A stretch of 64,000 bases of DNA from Rossellomorea marisflavi (GCA_003667865.1 CP033051.1:383501-447500), one strand, 5' to 3'; counted from the first letter of the stretch, positions 9,283-20,448 are shown. Numbers and translations: made by a program. The notes: generated from the sequence alone by a model not told the origin.

Positions 9283-10222
9283 AGTTTAGGCGCTTCCTTT
9301 CTTTTACCGTATCTACTCGGTTCCAAATAAATGCAACCGTAATGGTTAATACAATCGCTGTAACCAATCTAATAATTAATAATGGCAAGACTGGAATTCC
9401 AAGTGGTATAAAGATCAACGTATCCTCTACCACCGCGTGACAAGCCACTAAGAAAATAAAAGCAATCGTCACATCTTTTCTGCTTACTCCGTCTTCTTTT
9501 ACCGCTTCAATCATAACACCCGCACCATATGCAAGACCAATTAGTAGACCTGCTGCCAATGTTGTAGAGGTGTTCGCATTCATCCCGAGGGCTCTAGTAA
9601 AAGGTGACATCCACTTTGAAAATGCAGCTAACCAGCCTTTATCTTTTAAAAATTGAAGAGCAATCATCAGTGGAATAACAATCAATGCAAGCTGCAAAAT
9701 ACCAAGACTCGCCTTCTGAATCCCCATTAAAAGAATCTCTCCCCATCCATTAGGGTCTGCTGTTTGGCTTGGAACCATACCATATTGAGCCAATTCTCCG
9801 CCTCCAGCCCAAACAAAACGAATGACGAGTGCAGAAACAATCGCGAGTCCCAATCGAACGAGGACAATAATCCATATTTTTATGCCGACTTTTGCCGCTA
9901 CAGTGGATTCAATTAGTAGGTTATGTGAGAACGAAAGCATAACGGCGATGATAAAAACTTCCTTTACCGTTAAGTCCAGTGACAGAATGGCTCCGATTGC
10001 TGCATAAAGGTTTAAAAAATTCCCAATTACAAGAGGGATCGCTGCATCACCTGATAATCCTAGTACACTCATTAATGGTTCAATTCGGTTGATCACCCAT
10101 TTTAGGATTGGTGTATGCTGAAGGATTGCAACAAGTAATGTGATTGGAAAAATAACTTTTCCAAGTGTCCATGTTGTTTTTAATCCAACCTGTGTCCCCT
10201 TTTTCAAGGATGAAACATGCAT
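9272..10222 (-). CDS. yvoD: YvoD, Gate (nucleoside recognition) domain membrane protein
   Basis: Integral membrane protein of 316 residues with about eight hydrophobic segments and a duplicated layout. One half has [14 protein letters not shown] and the other [19 protein letters not shown]-like loops of the Gate / nucleoside-recognition family (related to SpmA/SpmB). The transported or sensed molecule is not known. The ATG at 10222 lies 8 bases after GAGGAAG. Copy B of the large repeat separates it from lgt, so unlike in B. subtilis it may have its own promoter; a TATAAT-like box lies near 10270. Confidence 0.85.
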   Translation of the reverse strand: MHVSSLKKGTQVGLKTTWTLGKVIFPITLLVAILQHTPILKWVINRIEPLMSVLGLSGDAAIPLVIGNFLNLYAAIGAILSLDLTVKEVFIIAVMLSFSHNLLIESTVAAKVGIKIWIIVLVRLGLAIVSALVIRFVWAGGGELAQYGMVPSQTADPNGWGEILLMGIQKASLGILQLALIVIPLMIALQFLKDKGWLAAFSKWMSPFTRALGMNANTSTTLAAGLLIGLAYGAGVMIEAVKEDGVSRKDVTIAFIFLVACHAVVEDTLIFIPLGIPVLPLLIIRLVTAIVLTITVAFIWNRVDTVKERKRLNYES

Positions 10223-10357
10223 AGTTGAAACTTCCTCTCCGATAAAGATTCTTTATATATATGACATATTATAGTATCTCTTACCGTTAAACACTACCAT
10301 GAAGTTTATATTTTACAGATGGTTACAGTTTTTAACTTGGATGGATTTTGTCGGTGT

Positions 10358-10508
10358 CCGTTGCTTTCCGCTCCAGGATGCTTGCTTTCCGCGGGGCGGG
10401 AGTTGAGCATCCTGTGGAGGGTTCCGTTCCAGTGGGTACGGAACCCAGGTCTCAACTAACTCGCTATTCCCGCAGGAGTCAAGTATCCTTCCGCTCCAAG
10501 CAACTCTG
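10358..10508. repeat. Large GC-rich dispersed repeat (copy B) with a 28-base palindromic module
   Basis: Left end GTTGCTTTCCGCTCCAGG, GCTTTCCGCGGGGCGGG core, right end CGCAGGAGTCAAG and TTCCGCTCCAAGCAACTCTG. In place of the usual GCTTCGCTGTGGGG centre it holds a palindrome, 10419-10446, with arms GGGTTCCGT and ACGGAACCC. The same module sits inverted inside copy A. It lies between lgt and yvoD. Confidence 0.85.
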
Positions 10509-10654
10509 TAGTGATACAGAGAATTCTCTTAAAACCTCGCATAAACGTTCAATTTACTATATTTATTACTAATAAAAGCAAAAACTGGCTAACTTATGCG
10601 AAACCACTTACAAAGCTGAATGCTAAAAAGACAAATTTAACTCTCTCAGGTACG

Positions 10655-10752
10655 AACTTGTGCCTCTTTTCGGAAAACTTGTTACTCTTTTGGCAAAACT
10701 TGTGCTTCTTCTCGTAAAACTTGTGCTTCTTTTTTAGAAACTTGTGCATTTT
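10655..10752. repeat. 21-bp direct tandem repeats (four full copies plus a partial fifth)
   Basis: Copies start at 10655, 10676, 10697, 10718 and 10739, each opening with AACTTGTG or AACTTGTT followed by a pyrimidine-rich stretch. The 21-base period is exact, so the minus strand reads as a seven-residue repeat of the type HKFxxKK (within 10594-10812). That frame has no convincing ribosome site, so I treat this as a repeat rather than a gene. Confidence 0.8.
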
Positions 10753-10819
10753 ACCAATAACTGGATGTAACCACCCGTCAAAAATCACACTTATAACTCC
10801 CAAAAACTCCAAAACAAAA

Positions 10820-10849
10820 CCCCATTCAGCATATAAACTGAATGAGGTC
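10820..10849 (-). terminator. Intrinsic terminator of lgt
   Basis: On the minus strand, ACCTCATTCAG pairs with CTGAATGGGGT (one G-T wobble) around TTTATATG, followed by TTTGTTTTG. It begins 6 bases past the lgt stop. Confidence 0.8.
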
Positions 10850-10854
10850 TATTT

Positions 10855-11670
10855 TTAAACAGAATCTGTATAATATTTCTGATCTTTGACCGTTGCTCTT
10901 CTGTAGATGATGAAGGCGATTGCGGCTACTATTAGAACAATTGAGATGAATTGTGCCATTCTCAGGCTTTCTGTCAGCATTAGGCTGTCTGTACGAAGTC
11001 CTTCAATGAAATAGCGACCGATTGAGTACGTAATAACATATGTTAGGAAAAGCTCTCCTCGTTTTAGCATTGCTTTTCGACGTAGGACAAGCAGTAACGC
11101 AAAGATTGCAAAGTTCCAGAGTGATTCATATAAGAATGTTGGATGGTAGTAGGTACCGTCTATGTACATTTGGTTAATAATGAAGTCTGGTAAAAACAAG
11201 CCTTCTAGAAATTCACGCGTGACTTCTCCACCATGTGCTTCTTGGTTAATAAAATTTCCCCACCGACCGATTGCTTGCCCAAGGATGATACTCGGTGCAG
11301 CAATGTCTGCAAGCTTCCAGAATGAAAGCCCCTTTAGTTTTGCAAAAATAATGGTTGTGACTACAGCACCAATTAAGGCACCATGGATGGCAATACCACC
11401 ATTCCAGATTTTGATAATATCACCCGGATTGTCTTGGTAGTAGGACCATTCAAATGCTACATAATAGATTCTCGCACTGATGATGGCAATCGGAATTGCC
11501 CAAACAAGAAGATCAATAAAGGTATCTTGGTGCAACCCCAAGCGTTGACTTTCTTTTACTACTAAATAAAGACCTAATGCAATTCCAACCCCGATGATGA
11601 TTCCATACCAATGGATCTGTAGAGGACCAAGGTCAATAGCAATTGGATTGATTGGAGTAATCGTGTCCAT
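10855..11670 (-). CDS. lgt: Lgt, prolipoprotein diacylglyceryl transferase
   Basis: Membrane enzyme that attaches diacylglycerol from phosphatidylglycerol to the lipobox cysteine of prolipoproteins. It shows the Lgt signature [13 protein letters not shown], the N-terminal IHWYG segment, a central HGALIG motif, and about seven membrane helices. I set the start at the ATG at 11670, with GGGAG 8 bases upstream; an in-frame GTG at 11685 precedes that site. This gives 271 residues. It follows hprK by 60 bases. Several lipobox proteins in this window are likely clients. Confidence 0.96.
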   Translation of the reverse strand: MDTITPINPIAIDLGPLQIHWYGIIIGVGIALGLYLVVKESQRLGLHQDTFIDLLVWAIPIAIISARIYYVAFEWSYYQDNPGDIIKIWNGGIAIHGALIGAVVTTIIFAKLKGLSFWKLADIAAPSIILGQAIGRWGNFINQEAHGGEVTREFLEGLFLPDFIINQMYIDGTYYHPTFLYESLWNFAIFALLLVLRRKAMLKRGELFLTYVITYSIGRYFIEGLRTDSLMLTESLRMAQFISIVLIVAAIAFIIYRRATVKDQKYYTDSV

Positions 11671-11730
11671 TTTCTCAACTCCCACTTTCTATCTCTTTTT
11701 TCTATTTGCTTTTCCATGCTTTTACGTTTT

Positions 11731-12666
11731 TTATACGTCTTCGTGTTCACCATCTTGGATGACATCTGCTAGGCGACTTGTGAATTGTTCTGCTGCATTT
11801 ACACCCATGCGCTTCAAACGGAAATTCATTGCAGCTACTTCAATGATGACAGCTAAGTTTCGTCCAGGACGAACAGGGACTGTTAGCTTTGTAATTTCAG
11901 CATCAATGATTTTCATTTTTTCTTCTTCAAGACCTAAGCGGTCATACTGCTTGGATTTATCCCAGAGCTCCAGATCAATACATAAGGTAATACGCTTATA
12001 GCTTCTGACTGCACCGGCACCAAATAATGTCATAACATTAATGATTCCTAACCCGCGAATCTCTAAAAGATGCTCAATTAATTCAGGCGAGGATCCAATC
12101 AGTGTGTCTGTGTCCTCTTGGCGTATCTCTACACAATCATCTGCTACAAGGCGATGTCCTCGTTTGACAAGCTCCAGAGCTGTCTCACTTTTACCGACTC
12201 CGCTTTTCCCAGTAATCAGAACACCTACTCCATAAATATCCACAAGTACACCATGAATTGCCGTTGTCGGAGCCAAACGACTCTCTAGGAAATTTGTCAA
12301 GCGCGACGAAAAACGTGTCGTTTTCATTGGCGATCTCATAAGAGGGACGGACTTGCGATTTGCAGCCTCAATTAACTCTTCGGGAATATCCATCCCTCTA
12401 GATACAATGATTCCTGGTGTAATATCGGTACAAATCTTGTCCATTCGATCTTTTCGCTCAGCATCCTCTAATAATTCTAAAAAGGTGATTTCTGTTTTTC
12501 CGAGTAATTGGATACGCTCAGCTGGGTAGTAGTTAAAATATCCCGCAATTTCTAATCCTGGTCTTGAGATATCACTTGTAGAAATCGGGCGGTGTAACCC
12601 TTCTTCTCCACCGATTAGTTCTAAATCAAATTTTTTTACGATATCACTAGTCCGAACCTTAGCCAT
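11731..12666 (-). CDS. hprK: HprK, HPr kinase/phosphorylase
   Basis: Bifunctional sensor of carbon status that phosphorylates or dephosphorylates HPr at Ser46, the trigger for CcpA-mediated catabolite control. Walker A is GKSGVGKS (residues 153-160), His138 lies in AIHGVLVD, Asp-Asp follows in LVADDC, and the HprK signature is [10 protein letters not shown]. The start is the ATG at 12666, 9 bases after GGGGG; upstream in-frame ATGs lack a site. 311 residues, as in B. subtilis. Oddity: codons for about residues 104-109 contain the AGAGGGACGGAC repeat arm on the opposite strand. Confidence 0.97.
   Translation of the reverse strand: MAKVRTSDIVKKFDLELIGGEEGLHRPISTSDISRPGLEIAGYFNYYPAERIQLLGKTEITFLELLEDAERKDRMDKICTDITPGIIVSRGMDIPEELIEAANRKSVPLMRSPMKTTRFSSRLTNFLESRLAPTTAIHGVLVDIYGVGVLITGKSGVGKSETALELVKRGHRLVADDCVEIRQEDTDTLIGSSPELIEHLLEIRGLGIINVMTLFGAGAVRSYKRITLCIDLELWDKSKQYDRLGLEEEKMKIIDAEITKLTVPVRPGRNLAVIIEVAAMNFRLKRMGVNAAEQFTSRLADVIQDGEHEDV
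12341..12352 (+). repeat. Half unit of the GAGGGACGGACCT family inside hprK
   Basis: AGAGGGACGGAC on the plus strand, matching 12 of the 14 arm bases. Read on the coding strand it specifies part of RKSVPL. It may be chance or an old insertion; alignment with other HprK proteins would show whether this loop is conserved. Confidence 0.5.
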
Positions 12667-12826
12667 ATCAAACAGCCCCCTTATGTACTCTATCGTAAAA
12701 CTATTTACGTATGATAACATTCATTTTAACGTTTTATTAACATTTTACAAAATTACGAGGTCAGGTGCTAGTTTCTTTGAGGATTTGTATGAATATAAGT
12801 ATAAGTTGTATCTTATTTATACATAG

Positions 12827-12957
12827 ACCGTTGCTTTCCGCTCCAGGAGTTTGCTTTCCGCGGGGCGGGTGTGAGCCTCCTCGCTCCGCTGTGGGGTCTC
12901 ACTATTCCCGCTATGTCCCGCAGGAGTCAAACTCCTTCCGCTCCAAGCAACTCTGTA
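12827..12957. repeat. Large GC-rich dispersed repeat (copy C)
   Basis: A clean copy of about 131 bases: GTTGCTTTCCGCTCCAGG, CCGCGGGGCGGG, GAGCCTCCTCGC, CTGTGGGGTCTCAC, CGCAGGAGTCAAAC and TTCCGCTCCAAGCAACTCTG. The left TCCAGGAGTTTGC and right CAAACTCCTTCCGC are mutually complementary, so the ends vary in a compensatory way. It lies upstream of hprK and downstream of yvlD. Confidence 0.85.
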
Positions 12958-12989
12958 ATCCTACGTTGTTATACTTCCTAATAAAAAAT

Positions 12990-13029
12990 GTTCCCTACAA
13001 GCACCATTTTACTTTGTGCAAGAGGGAAC
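12990..13029 (-). terminator. Terminator of the yvl operon
   Basis: On the minus strand, GTTCCCT pairs with AGGGAAC and an inner GCAC/GTGC-like stem closes the loop; ATTTTTTATT follows. It lies 26 bases past the yvlD stop. Confidence 0.8.
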
Positions 13030-13054
13030 ATAATTTTATAATGTACTCTTCAAA

Positions 13055-13417
13055 CTAAGAACGTTTTTCTTTCATCGGTTGGATGATAGCTTTTTGGACG
13101 ACAAGATTTACGATTGAGAGGATAAGTGCTATTAGCAAGGCCATACCGAAGCCGTCGATTTCTAAGGCGTCACCCATAATGGAATCGGTTAGTAATAGGG
13201 TGATGGCGTTGATGACGAATAAAAATAGTCCTAGTGTTAGTACGGTGACTGGTAAGGTTAGCAATATGAGAAATGGACGAACGAGAATATTGAGGATGGA
13301 CAATACGATGCTTCCTAGGACAGCCGCTCCAAAGCTGGATACAATGAAGCCTTGAAAGTATCCAGCGATGGCAAGAAATAGTACGGCATTAATCAAAATT
13401 CCTATCATCCACCTCAT
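13055..13417 (-). CDS. yvlD: YvlD, four-helix membrane protein of the phage-holin-4 family
   Basis: 120 residues with four hydrophobic helices, for example ILINAVLFLAIAGY and LVRPFLILLTLPVTVLTLGLF split by Pro and Gly, matching the YvlD / mycobacterial holin-like family (DUF360). Function unknown; in B. subtilis it is part of the yvlABCD operon linked to cell-envelope stress. It overlaps yvlC by 4 bases. The last gene before the terminator at 12990-13029. Confidence 0.88.
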   Translation of the reverse strand: MRWMIGILINAVLFLAIAGYFQGFIVSSFGAAVLGSIVLSILNILVRPFLILLTLPVTVLTLGLFLFVINAITLLLTDSIMGDALEIDGFGMALLIALILSIVNLVVQKAIIQPMKEKRS

Positions 13418-13620
13418 GATGTAATGAGGCCGTCCTCATTAGGCATTACATATGCTAAAACTCCATATATAATGGTTAATGGAATAAAACCTGTAGGGAT
13501 TGTAAGTAGTACAAATACTACTCGTAAGAAGGTTGCATCAATTCCAAATGTTTTTGATATGCCACCAATAACCCCGCATAGTTTTCGTTCTGTTTTGGAA
13601 CGCTCAAATTGAAATCTCAT
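13414..13620 (-). CDS. yvlC: YvlC, PspC-domain protein
   Basis: A 68-residue protein, essentially one PspC domain. The N-terminal LCGVIGGISKTFGID motif is followed by a single hydrophobic helix, GFIPLTIIYGVLAYVM, and an acidic tail. PspC proteins act in membrane-stress signalling at the cytoplasmic membrane. It sits between yvlB and yvlD with a 4-base overlap to yvlD. Confidence 0.9.
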   Translation of the reverse strand: MRFQFERSKTERKLCGVIGGISKTFGIDATFLRVVFVLLTIPTGFIPLTIIYGVLAYVMPNEDGLITS

Positions 13621-13642
13621 TTGTTACGCCTCACTTCTTGAA

Positions 13643-14803
13643 TTAAACTTCTTCTTTATTAACATTGGTTTCCTTGTTATTTTTTATAACAACAGAACCC
13701 GTTTTTGTTTCTGCAAAGATATGGAGCTTATGCTCTGACTCAGAAAGTTTTGTGAAACGAATTTGCTTCTGAACAATTTCATTTTTCTCTTCTACTACAT
13801 TAATTCCCTCAACTTCTAGTTTAAAACTTCCCAGATTAGATTTTGCTTCACCTGCTAGAGCAATGTGTTCTGGTACATAAACATCTATATTTCCTGTTAC
13901 AGCTTTTATATGTGTCGTATCAGCTTCATCGCCCTTTAATCGTAAGACAACATTACCGTTTAATGATTGAATATCACTCTTCTTAATGTCGCCTTCTACA
14001 TGAATTTTTCCATTAATGGATTCTGCCTCAAATCGATGTGCGGATACATTCAATGCTTTAATAGCACCATTAGACGTCTCAACTTCTGCATTTTCACTAG
14101 TTAAATTCTCGATAGAAACCTTTCCATTAGCAGATTTGACCTTGAATTTTTCGACATGAAGATCATTTCCTTGGAAGCCACCATTAAAGATTCGTACAAC
14201 GAGACGGTCGTATTCCTGCTTTGGAATATAGACCTTTGTATCGACCTTCATCCACTTTAACTGGGTTGAGTAATATAATGTACCATTCTCAACTCCGAAC
14301 CTTGTATTTTCAATGAATTGTTTCTTTGCTTCTTCTTCATCCTCTGTTCGATACACCTTCGCATCACATTCAAGCCTGATCTCATCCTGATCCCAAGGGA
14401 TAATATCCACTTTTCCATTTGAGACATCAATGTCAATGGCTTTTAATTCTACTTCAGACTGCTGAAAAACATGTGATAACTCAACAGAATGCTTCCATTG
14501 AAAATCAAATTCTAAGCTTTTTACTTTGTTAAGAGCTGTATTGAAGAAATCGACAATCTTATCCTTTGCACCGTCAAAATCAAAATCTGAGTTTTTCTTT
14601 TTACTAGATTCACCTTTTTCTTGCTTTGTTTTTGAATCATCATCAGAGGTTACTGCAGATATGAAATCCGTTAAGATATCATTGGACGAATGCTGCTTTG
14701 ATTGACTACTTTTTTCTAATGCATCTAATAATTTTATAGCCTCCTGTGCTGTAATCATTCCGTTTTCAAGTAAATCTAATATCCTTTTGCGTTCATCTGA
14801 CAT
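13643..14803 (-). CDS. yvlB: YvlB, DUF4097-type putative adhesin/stress protein
   Basis: 386 residues. The N-terminal 45 residues contain a helical segment, ERKRILDLLENG, of the SHOCT-like type seen in YvlB proteins. After a charged linker rich in Ser/Lys/Asp, the rest is a beta-repeat DUF4097 region with recurring units such as VKSANGKVSIENL, VETSNGAIKALN and AESINGKIHVEG. The start is the ATG at 14803, 8 bases after AAGGGAG. It lies between yvlA and yvlC in the envelope-stress operon. Biochemical role unknown. Confidence 0.88.
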   Translation of the reverse strand: MSDERKRILDLLENGMITAQEAIKLLDALEKSSQSKQHSSNDILTDFISAVTSDDDSKTKQEKGESSKKKNSDFDFDGAKDKIVDFFNTALNKVKSLEFDFQWKHSVELSHVFQQSEVELKAIDIDVSNGKVDIIPWDQDEIRLECDAKVYRTEDEEEAKKQFIENTRFGVENGTLYYSTQLKWMKVDTKVYIPKQEYDRLVVRIFNGGFQGNDLHVEKFKVKSANGKVSIENLTSENAEVETSNGAIKALNVSAHRFEAESINGKIHVEGDIKKSDIQSLNGNVVLRLKGDEADTTHIKAVTGNIDVYVPEHIALAGEAKSNLGSFKLEVEGINVVEEKNEIVQKQIRFTKLSESEHKLHIFAETKTGSVVIKNNKETNVNKEEV

Positions 14804-14913
14804 ACCATTCACTCCCTTTATAATTTTCACACTTTTTTAAATATGATATTCTAATTAACATTTAAGCCTATAAAAACTCTTGCCAAAATGTAATGGTGTT
14901 TATACGTAGCAAC

Positions 14914-15225
14914 CTACATTAAAACTTTAATTCCTTTATACACATTCCAAATCGTTACCCCAATACTTACGATAGCCGATAGAATAATCGTAATAAGCAT
15001 AAATGGTGGAATTCCTCCACTTGCTAAGATACCAATGTCTAGAAATACACCACCGATTACGACTAGAATCATAATGACGGGGAGAATATGCGATAGTAAG
15101 GCGGACTTTGCGTGATGCTTGAGCTCGCGGTCGTCTGAGACAAAGTAGATAATAATCGGGAAAATAAACCCTGCAAAAAATATACTAAAGTAACAAAGTG
15201 ATGCTAACACTTTCTTTGTATCCAC
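14914..15225 (-). CDS. yvlA: YvlA-like DUF4870 membrane protein
   Basis: 103 residues with three hydrophobic segments. The DUF4870 pattern is visible: an early LCYFSIFFAGFIFP helix, then FVSDDRELKHHAKSALLSH linking to the next helix. I chose the GTG at 15225 because AAAGGAG lies 8 bases upstream; another in-frame GTG at 15234 is inside the site. It is the first gene of the yvlA-D block, about 110 bases before yvlB. Its function is not established. Confidence 0.75.
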   Translation of the reverse strand: MDTKKVLASLCYFSIFFAGFIFPIIIYFVSDDRELKHHAKSALLSHILPVIMILVVIGGVFLDIGILASGGIPPFMLITIILSAIVSIGVTIWNVYKGIKVLM

Positions 15226-15429
15226 TCGTATCACTCCTTTCCTTATTTACGATTGTTTCCTATAAAAAGTTTCATGTAGAATGATTGATTTCTTATATAA
15301 ATATTCTCATGACTAAGGAAAAAATCACTCCATCTCAAGACTGAGTTTTATTCGGTACTAGGGTGTGTTTTTTCAAAAGGATAGTTAATCAGAATGTGCT
15401 GCTCTTTAAAATTTTATCTTCTATATGAT

Positions 15430-15461
15430 GGAGTCGAGTAACCTCCGCTCCATTCCACTAG
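15430..15461. repeat. Degenerate right end of the large repeat (copy E type)
   Basis: GGAGTCGAGTAACCTCCGCT followed by CCATTCCACTAG matches the right end of the copy at 23527-23657. Both are followed at about the same distance by AATAAAGACCCGAA. The left part is missing. The rest of the 15226-15527 gap shows no gene. Confidence 0.6.
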
Positions 15462-15527
15462 TTTTTAGAAAGAATATGTAAGTTCCAAAAATCTATTCAG
15501 CAAATAAAGACCCGAATTATTCATGAA

Positions 15528-15562
15528 AAAGACCACCTATGACTCAATCATCGGTGGTCTTT
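15528..15562 (-). terminator. Terminator of uvrBA
   Basis: AAAGACCACC and GGTGGTCTTT form a perfect 10-base stem. On the minus strand it is followed by TTTCATG. It begins just past the uvrA stop. Confidence 0.85.
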
Positions 15563-15566
15563 ATCT

Positions 15567-18440
15567 TTAGTTTGGAACCTTCTCTTTTTGTTCTATAAGC
15601 TTTTTCATTCTGTTTCGATCTCGTTCTAAAATTGGTTTTAAATACTTACCTGTGTAACTACCTTCGACTTCTGAGACTTCTTCTGGTGTACCACTTGCGA
15701 TGATTTGTCCACCTTTATCTCCGCCTTCAGGTCCAAGGTCAATAATATAATCTGATGCTTTAATGACATCTAGATTATGTTCAATGACGAGAACGGTATC
15801 GCCATTCTCAACAAGTCGTTGCAATACAACAAGTAAACGTGCAATGTCATCTACATGTAGTCCAGTAGTTGGCTCATCAAGTATATAAAGCGAACGTCCT
15901 GTTGATCTGCGATGTAGCTCAGACGCGAGTTTTACACGCTGGGCCTCACCACCCGATAATGTTGTCGCAGGTTGACCAAGCTTAATATACCCAAGACCAA
16001 CATCTTGAATCGTAACAAGTTTTCGACTGATTTTCGGAATGTTCTCGAAGAATTCAGCTGCATCTTCAATCGTCATTTCTAACACATCGGCAATATTTTT
16101 ACCCTTATACTTTACTTCTAACGTTTCACGGTTATAACGTTTTCCATGACAAACCTCACAAGGAACGTACACATCAGGTAAAAAGTGCATTTCAATTTTT
16201 ATAATTCCATCTCCACGGCAGGCTTCACAGCGACCACCTTTTACGTTAAAGCTAAAGCGACCCTTTTTATAACCTCTTACTTTCGCTTCATTTGTTGTCG
16301 CAAATACATCACGAATGTCATCAAATACCCCAGTATAGGTTGCTGGGTTTGAACGTGGAGTTCTTCCAATTGGAGATTGATCTATGTTGATTACTTTATC
16401 CAGTTGGTCAATACCTTTAATGTTTTTATGCTCACCAGGCTTTGCCTTTGCATTATGAAGCTTTTGAGCGAGAGTTTTTAATAAAATCTCGTTTACTAAT
16501 GTACTTTTACCAGATCCTGAAACACCGGTAACCGCTGTAAAGATTCCAAGTGGAAACTTGGTTTTTACATTGTTTAAGTTATTTTCCTTTGCACCAACAA
16601 CCTCTAAGAAGCGACCATCCGGTTTTCTTCTCTCATGTGGAAGTGGTATGAATTTTTTACCGGATAAATACTGACCCGTTAATGATTTAGGATCGTTCAT
16701 GACCTCATCAGGAGTCCCAGCTGAAACAACTTCTCCTCCGTGTACTCCTGCTCCTGGACCAATATCAATGAGATAATCAGCAGCCAACATCGTATCCTCA
16801 TCATGCTCAACAACAATGAGTGTATTTCCGATATCACGCATGTTTTGCAATGTACTAATGAGGCGGTCATTATCACGTTGATGCAATCCAATAGACGGTT
16901 CATCTAGAATATAAAGGACACCTGTTAAACGAGATCCAATCTGAGTCGCTAGACGAATACGCTGTGCTTCTCCTCCGGATAACGTTCCAGCAGCACGATT
17001 CATCGTTAGGTAATCTAACCCTACATTTACAAGGAATCCTAACCGTTCTCGAATTTCACGAAGGATAAGATTTGCGATTTTCATATCCTTTTCAGAAAGT
17101 GCTAAGTCACGGAAAAAGGCATCTGCCTCTTCAATTGAAAACGCTGTAACCTCTCCAATATGAAGTGAATTTATTTTCACCGCTAATGTTTCACCTGTTA
17201 AGCGGTGACCATCACAAGTTGGACAGTCTTGTTGCGCCATATACTTTTCCATTTGCTCTCGAATATAATCAGAGCTTGTCTCACGATAACGCCGTTCAAC
17301 ATTCGGGATGACCCCTTCAAATTGAATATAATTTTCACGAATTTGCCCGAATTCATTTTCATAACGGAAATAGATTTCATCTTTACCAGAACCGTATAAT
17401 ACTTTTTCTAAAAGATGCTTTGGTAAATCCTTTACAGGAACATCCATATCAATACCGTAATGGTTGCATACAGCTTGAAGTAACTGTGGATAATACTGAG
17501 AGCTTGTTGGCTCCCATGGTGCAATGGCATGTCCACGTAACGTTTTATCCCAATCGGGAATAATTAATTCTTTATCAACCTCAAGCTTCGTACCTAAACC
17601 ATCACAGCTTGGACAAGCCCCAAAGGGACTGTTAAATGAAAACATTCTAGGCTCTAACTCAGTAATGGAAAAGCCACACAGTGGACAAGCATGGTGCTCA
17701 CTGAAAAGGAGTTCCTCTTCACCTATGACATCAATTATCACTTTTCCTTCACCGAGATTTAGAGCTGTTTCTAATGAATCAGATAAACGAGCCTCGATTC
17801 CCTCTTTTACAACAATACGGTCAATAATGACTTCAATTGTATGTTTCTTATTTTTTTCCAGCTGAATATCTTCACCTAGGTCTTGTACTTCACCATTTAC
17901 ACGTACACGTACATAGCCTTGCTTTTTAATATCTTCAAACACCTTTACATGTGTTCCTTTTCGCCCTGACACCATAGGAGCCAGTATTTGAAGCTTTGTA
18001 CGTTCTGGGTATTCCATAATACGATCAACCATCTGCTCAATCGTTTGGGAAGATATTTCAATTCCATGATTCGGACAAATCGGTTTCCCTACACGTGCAA
18101 ATAGTAGGCGAAGATAATCATAGATTTCCGTAACAGTTCCTACCGTTGAACGAGGATTTCGACTTGTTGTTTTTTGATCGATTGAAATCGCTGGGGACAA
18201 GCCTTCAATCGCATCCACATCTGGCTTATCCATTTGCCCTAAGAATTGACGAGCATACGCTGAAAGCGACTCAACATACCTTCTTTGTCCTTCTGCATAA
18301 ATGGTGTCGAAGGCAAGAGAGGATTTCCCAGAGCCTGAAAGACCTGTTAATACAACAAGCTTGTCTCTTGGAATGGTAATATCAAGATTTTTTAAATTAT
18401 GAGCTCTTGCACCTTTTACAATAATTTTATCCATTGCCAT
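15567..18440 (-). CDS. uvrA: UvrA, excinuclease ABC subunit A
   Basis: Damage-recognition ATPase of nucleotide excision repair. Two ABC modules are visible: Walker A sequences [14 protein letters not shown] and [13 protein letters not shown], and signatures [12 protein letters not shown] and [12 protein letters not shown]. Zinc motifs are CPLCGF...CPSCDG and CEACRG...CEVCHG. I start at the ATG at 18440, 7 bases past the uvrB stop, since GGAAGGA lies 10 bases upstream; this gives 957 residues. It is cotranscribed with uvrB and under the SOS box at 20537-20550. Confidence 0.97.
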   Translation of the reverse strand: MAMDKIIVKGARAHNLKNLDITIPRDKLVVLTGLSGSGKSSLAFDTIYAEGQRRYVESLSAYARQFLGQMDKPDVDAIEGLSPAISIDQKTTSRNPRSTVGTVTEIYDYLRLLFARVGKPICPNHGIEISSQTIEQMVDRIMEYPERTKLQILAPMVSGRKGTHVKVFEDIKKQGYVRVRVNGEVQDLGEDIQLEKNKKHTIEVIIDRIVVKEGIEARLSDSLETALNLGEGKVIIDVIGEEELLFSEHHACPLCGFSITELEPRMFSFNSPFGACPSCDGLGTKLEVDKELIIPDWDKTLRGHAIAPWEPTSSQYYPQLLQAVCNHYGIDMDVPVKDLPKHLLEKVLYGSGKDEIYFRYENEFGQIRENYIQFEGVIPNVERRYRETSSDYIREQMEKYMAQQDCPTCDGHRLTGETLAVKINSLHIGEVTAFSIEEADAFFRDLALSEKDMKIANLILREIRERLGFLVNVGLDYLTMNRAAGTLSGGEAQRIRLATQIGSRLTGVLYILDEPSIGLHQRDNDRLISTLQNMRDIGNTLIVVEHDEDTMLAADYLIDIGPGAGVHGGEVVSAGTPDEVMNDPKSLTGQYLSGKKFIPLPHERRKPDGRFLEVVGAKENNLNNVKTKFPLGIFTAVTGVSGSGKSTLVNEILLKTLAQKLHNAKAKPGEHKNIKGIDQLDKVINIDQSPIGRTPRSNPATYTGVFDDIRDVFATTNEAKVRGYKKGRFSFNVKGGRCEACRGDGIIKIEMHFLPDVYVPCEVCHGKRYNRETLEVKYKGKNIADVLEMTIEDAAEFFENIPKISRKLVTIQDVGLGYIKLGQPATTLSGGEAQRVKLASELHRRSTGRSLYILDEPTTGLHVDDIARLLVVLQRLVENGDTVLVIEHNLDVIKASDYIIDLGPEGGDKGGQIIASGTPEEVSEVEGSYTGKYLKPILERDRNRMKKLIEQKEKVPN

Positions 18441-18447
18441 GTATAGG

Positions 18448-20433
18448 TCATCCTTCCGCTTTGAGCTCGAGGATTGAATCACGGAGCTGTGCAGCACGCT
18501 CGAAATCTAATGCTTTGGCTGCTTCCTTCATTTCTACCTCTAAGCTTGCAATCAATTTTTCTCTTTCTGGTTTTGAAAGCTTTTTCACTTTTGGCTTCTC
18601 TTCTCCATATATATCTACATCTTCTGCTACTTGTGTTGTAGCTCGAATAACATCACGGATGTCCTTTTGAATGGTTGTTGGTGTAATGCCGTGCTTTTCA
18701 TTGTATTCTATTTGAATGGTACGACGACGTGCTGTCTCATCTAACGCCTTCTGCATGGAATCTGTAATCTTGTCAGCATACATCACGACATGTCCTTGAC
18801 TATTACGAGCAGCACGTCCAATTGTTTGGATAAGTGAACGTTCAGAACGGAGGAAGCCCTCTTTGTCTGCATCAAGAATCGCAACTAGTGATACTTCTGG
18901 AATATCTAGTCCTTCTCGTAATAAGTTGATTCCGATAAGAACATCATATTTGCCAAGTCGTAAATCTCGAATAATTTCGATCCGTTCTAGTGTTTTTATT
19001 TCAGAGTGTAAGTATTGAACCTTTACCCCAACTTCTTTTAAATAAGCTGTTAAATCCTCTGACATTTTCTTTGTTAGCGTTGTAACAAGAACACGCTCAT
19101 TCTTCTTCACGCGTTCATGAATTTCACCAAGTAAATCATCAATTTGTCCTTCTATTGGTCGAACATCAATCGTTGGATCTAGCAATCCTGTAGGACGAAT
19201 GATCTGTTGAATCATTTCCGGACTATGTTCCATTTCATACGGCCCTGGTGTTGCCGAAACGTAAAGAATTTGGTTTGTTTTTTCTTCAAACTCTTCAAAA
19301 CGAAGCGGGCGGTTGTCCATTGCCGATGGTAGACGGAATCCATGGTCTACTAGCACCTTTTTCCTCGCTTGGTCACCATTAAACATTCCACGAATTTGTG
19401 GCAAGGTTACATGAGACTCATCAATAACAATAAGAAAATCTTCAGGGAAATAGTCAATCAATGTATAAGGTGTAGAGCCTGACGGACGTAATGTTAAGTG
19501 ACGAGAGTAATTTTCAATACCAGAACAGAACCCCATTTCTCTCATCATTTCTAAATCATAACGAGTACGTTGCTCTAGTCGCTGTGCTTCTAATAGCTTA
19601 TCTTCTTCTCTCATTTGTTTAAGCTGTTCTTCTAGCTCTTGTTCAATATTTTGAATAGCTATTCTCATTTTTTCCTCACGTGTTACGAAGTGGGAAGCTG
19701 GGAATATCGCAACATGTTCACGATCACCAAGAATTTCTCCTGTAAGAGCATCGACCTCACGAATTCGATCAATTTCGTCTCCGAAAAACTCTACACGAAT
19801 ACAGTGCTCGTCACGAGAAGCTGGGAAAATTTCCACAACATCTCCACGAACACGAAACGTTCCGCGTTTAAAATCAATGTCATTTCGAGAATATTGAACA
19901 TCAACAAGCTTTCTTAATAATTGATTCCTCTCGATCTCCATACCGGATCGTAAAGAAACCACGAGGTCACGATATTCTTCTGGAGAACCGAGACCATATA
20001 TACAAGATACACTGGCAATAATGATGACATCTTTACGTTCAAATAGAGATGATGTCGCCGAGTGACGAAGCTTATCAATTTCATCATTAATACTTGCATC
20101 TTTTTCAATAAAGGTATCAGTCTGTGGAACATATGCTTCAGGCTGGTAATAATCATAGTAGCTAACAAAATACTCCACAGCATTTTCCGGAAAGAACTCT
20201 TTAAATTCACTATATAATTGCCCTGCCAACGTTTTATTGTGAGCAATAATTAAAGTAGGTTTGTTTACTTCTTTAATTACGTTCGAGACGGTAAACGTTT
20301 TCCCCGTCCCTGTTGCACCTAGTAGTGTTTGATGTCGTTTTCCTTCTGTGATGCCTTCTACTATTTTCTCAATGGCTTTCGGTTGGTCACCTTGAGGCTG
20401 GTATTTAGACTGTAATTGAAATTGATCCTTCAC
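18448..20433 (-). CDS. uvrB: UvrB, excinuclease ABC subunit B
   Basis: DNA helicase-fold subunit that receives damaged DNA from UvrA and recruits UvrC. Walker A is [11 protein letters not shown], the beta-hairpin region is [22 protein letters not shown]-like motif IDESH, motif [12 protein letters not shown], and the C-terminal UVR motif [19 protein letters not shown]. Two adjacent GTG codons are candidates. I take 20433 because it lies 7 bases from AGGAGG and gives the family N-terminus M-K-D; 20436 lies only 4 bases away. Confidence 0.97.
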   Translation of the reverse strand: MKDQFQLQSKYQPQGDQPKAIEKIVEGITEGKRHQTLLGATGTGKTFTVSNVIKEVNKPTLIIAHNKTLAGQLYSEFKEFFPENAVEYFVSYYDYYQPEAYVPQTDTFIEKDASINDEIDKLRHSATSSLFERKDVIIIASVSCIYGLGSPEEYRDLVVSLRSGMEIERNQLLRKLVDVQYSRNDIDFKRGTFRVRGDVVEIFPASRDEHCIRVEFFGDEIDRIREVDALTGEILGDREHVAIFPASHFVTREEKMRIAIQNIEQELEEQLKQMREEDKLLEAQRLEQRTRYDLEMMREMGFCSGIENYSRHLTLRPSGSTPYTLIDYFPEDFLIVIDESHVTLPQIRGMFNGDQARKKVLVDHGFRLPSAMDNRPLRFEEFEEKTNQILYVSATPGPYEMEHSPEMIQQIIRPTGLLDPTIDVRPIEGQIDDLLGEIHERVKKNERVLVTTLTKKMSEDLTAYLKEVGVKVQYLHSEIKTLERIEIIRDLRLGKYDVLIGINLLREGLDIPEVSLVAILDADKEGFLRSERSLIQTIGRAARNSQGHVVMYADKITDSMQKALDETARRRTIQIEYNEKHGITPTTIQKDIRDVIRATTQVAEDVDIYGEEKPKVKKLSKPEREKLIASLEVEMKEAAKALDFERAAQLRDSILELKAEG

Positions 20434-20448
20434 CACGAAACCTCCTGT

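Noticed and set aside
10594-10812. 72-residue minus-strand frame with HKFxxKK repeats
   Set aside because: It is produced by 21-base tandem repeats and lacks a ribosome site; treated as a repeat, with the doubt recorded in a finding.
12765-13058. 97-residue plus-strand frame between hprK and yvlD
   Set aside because: It spans copy C of the large repeat and a terminator hairpin, with no ribosome site.
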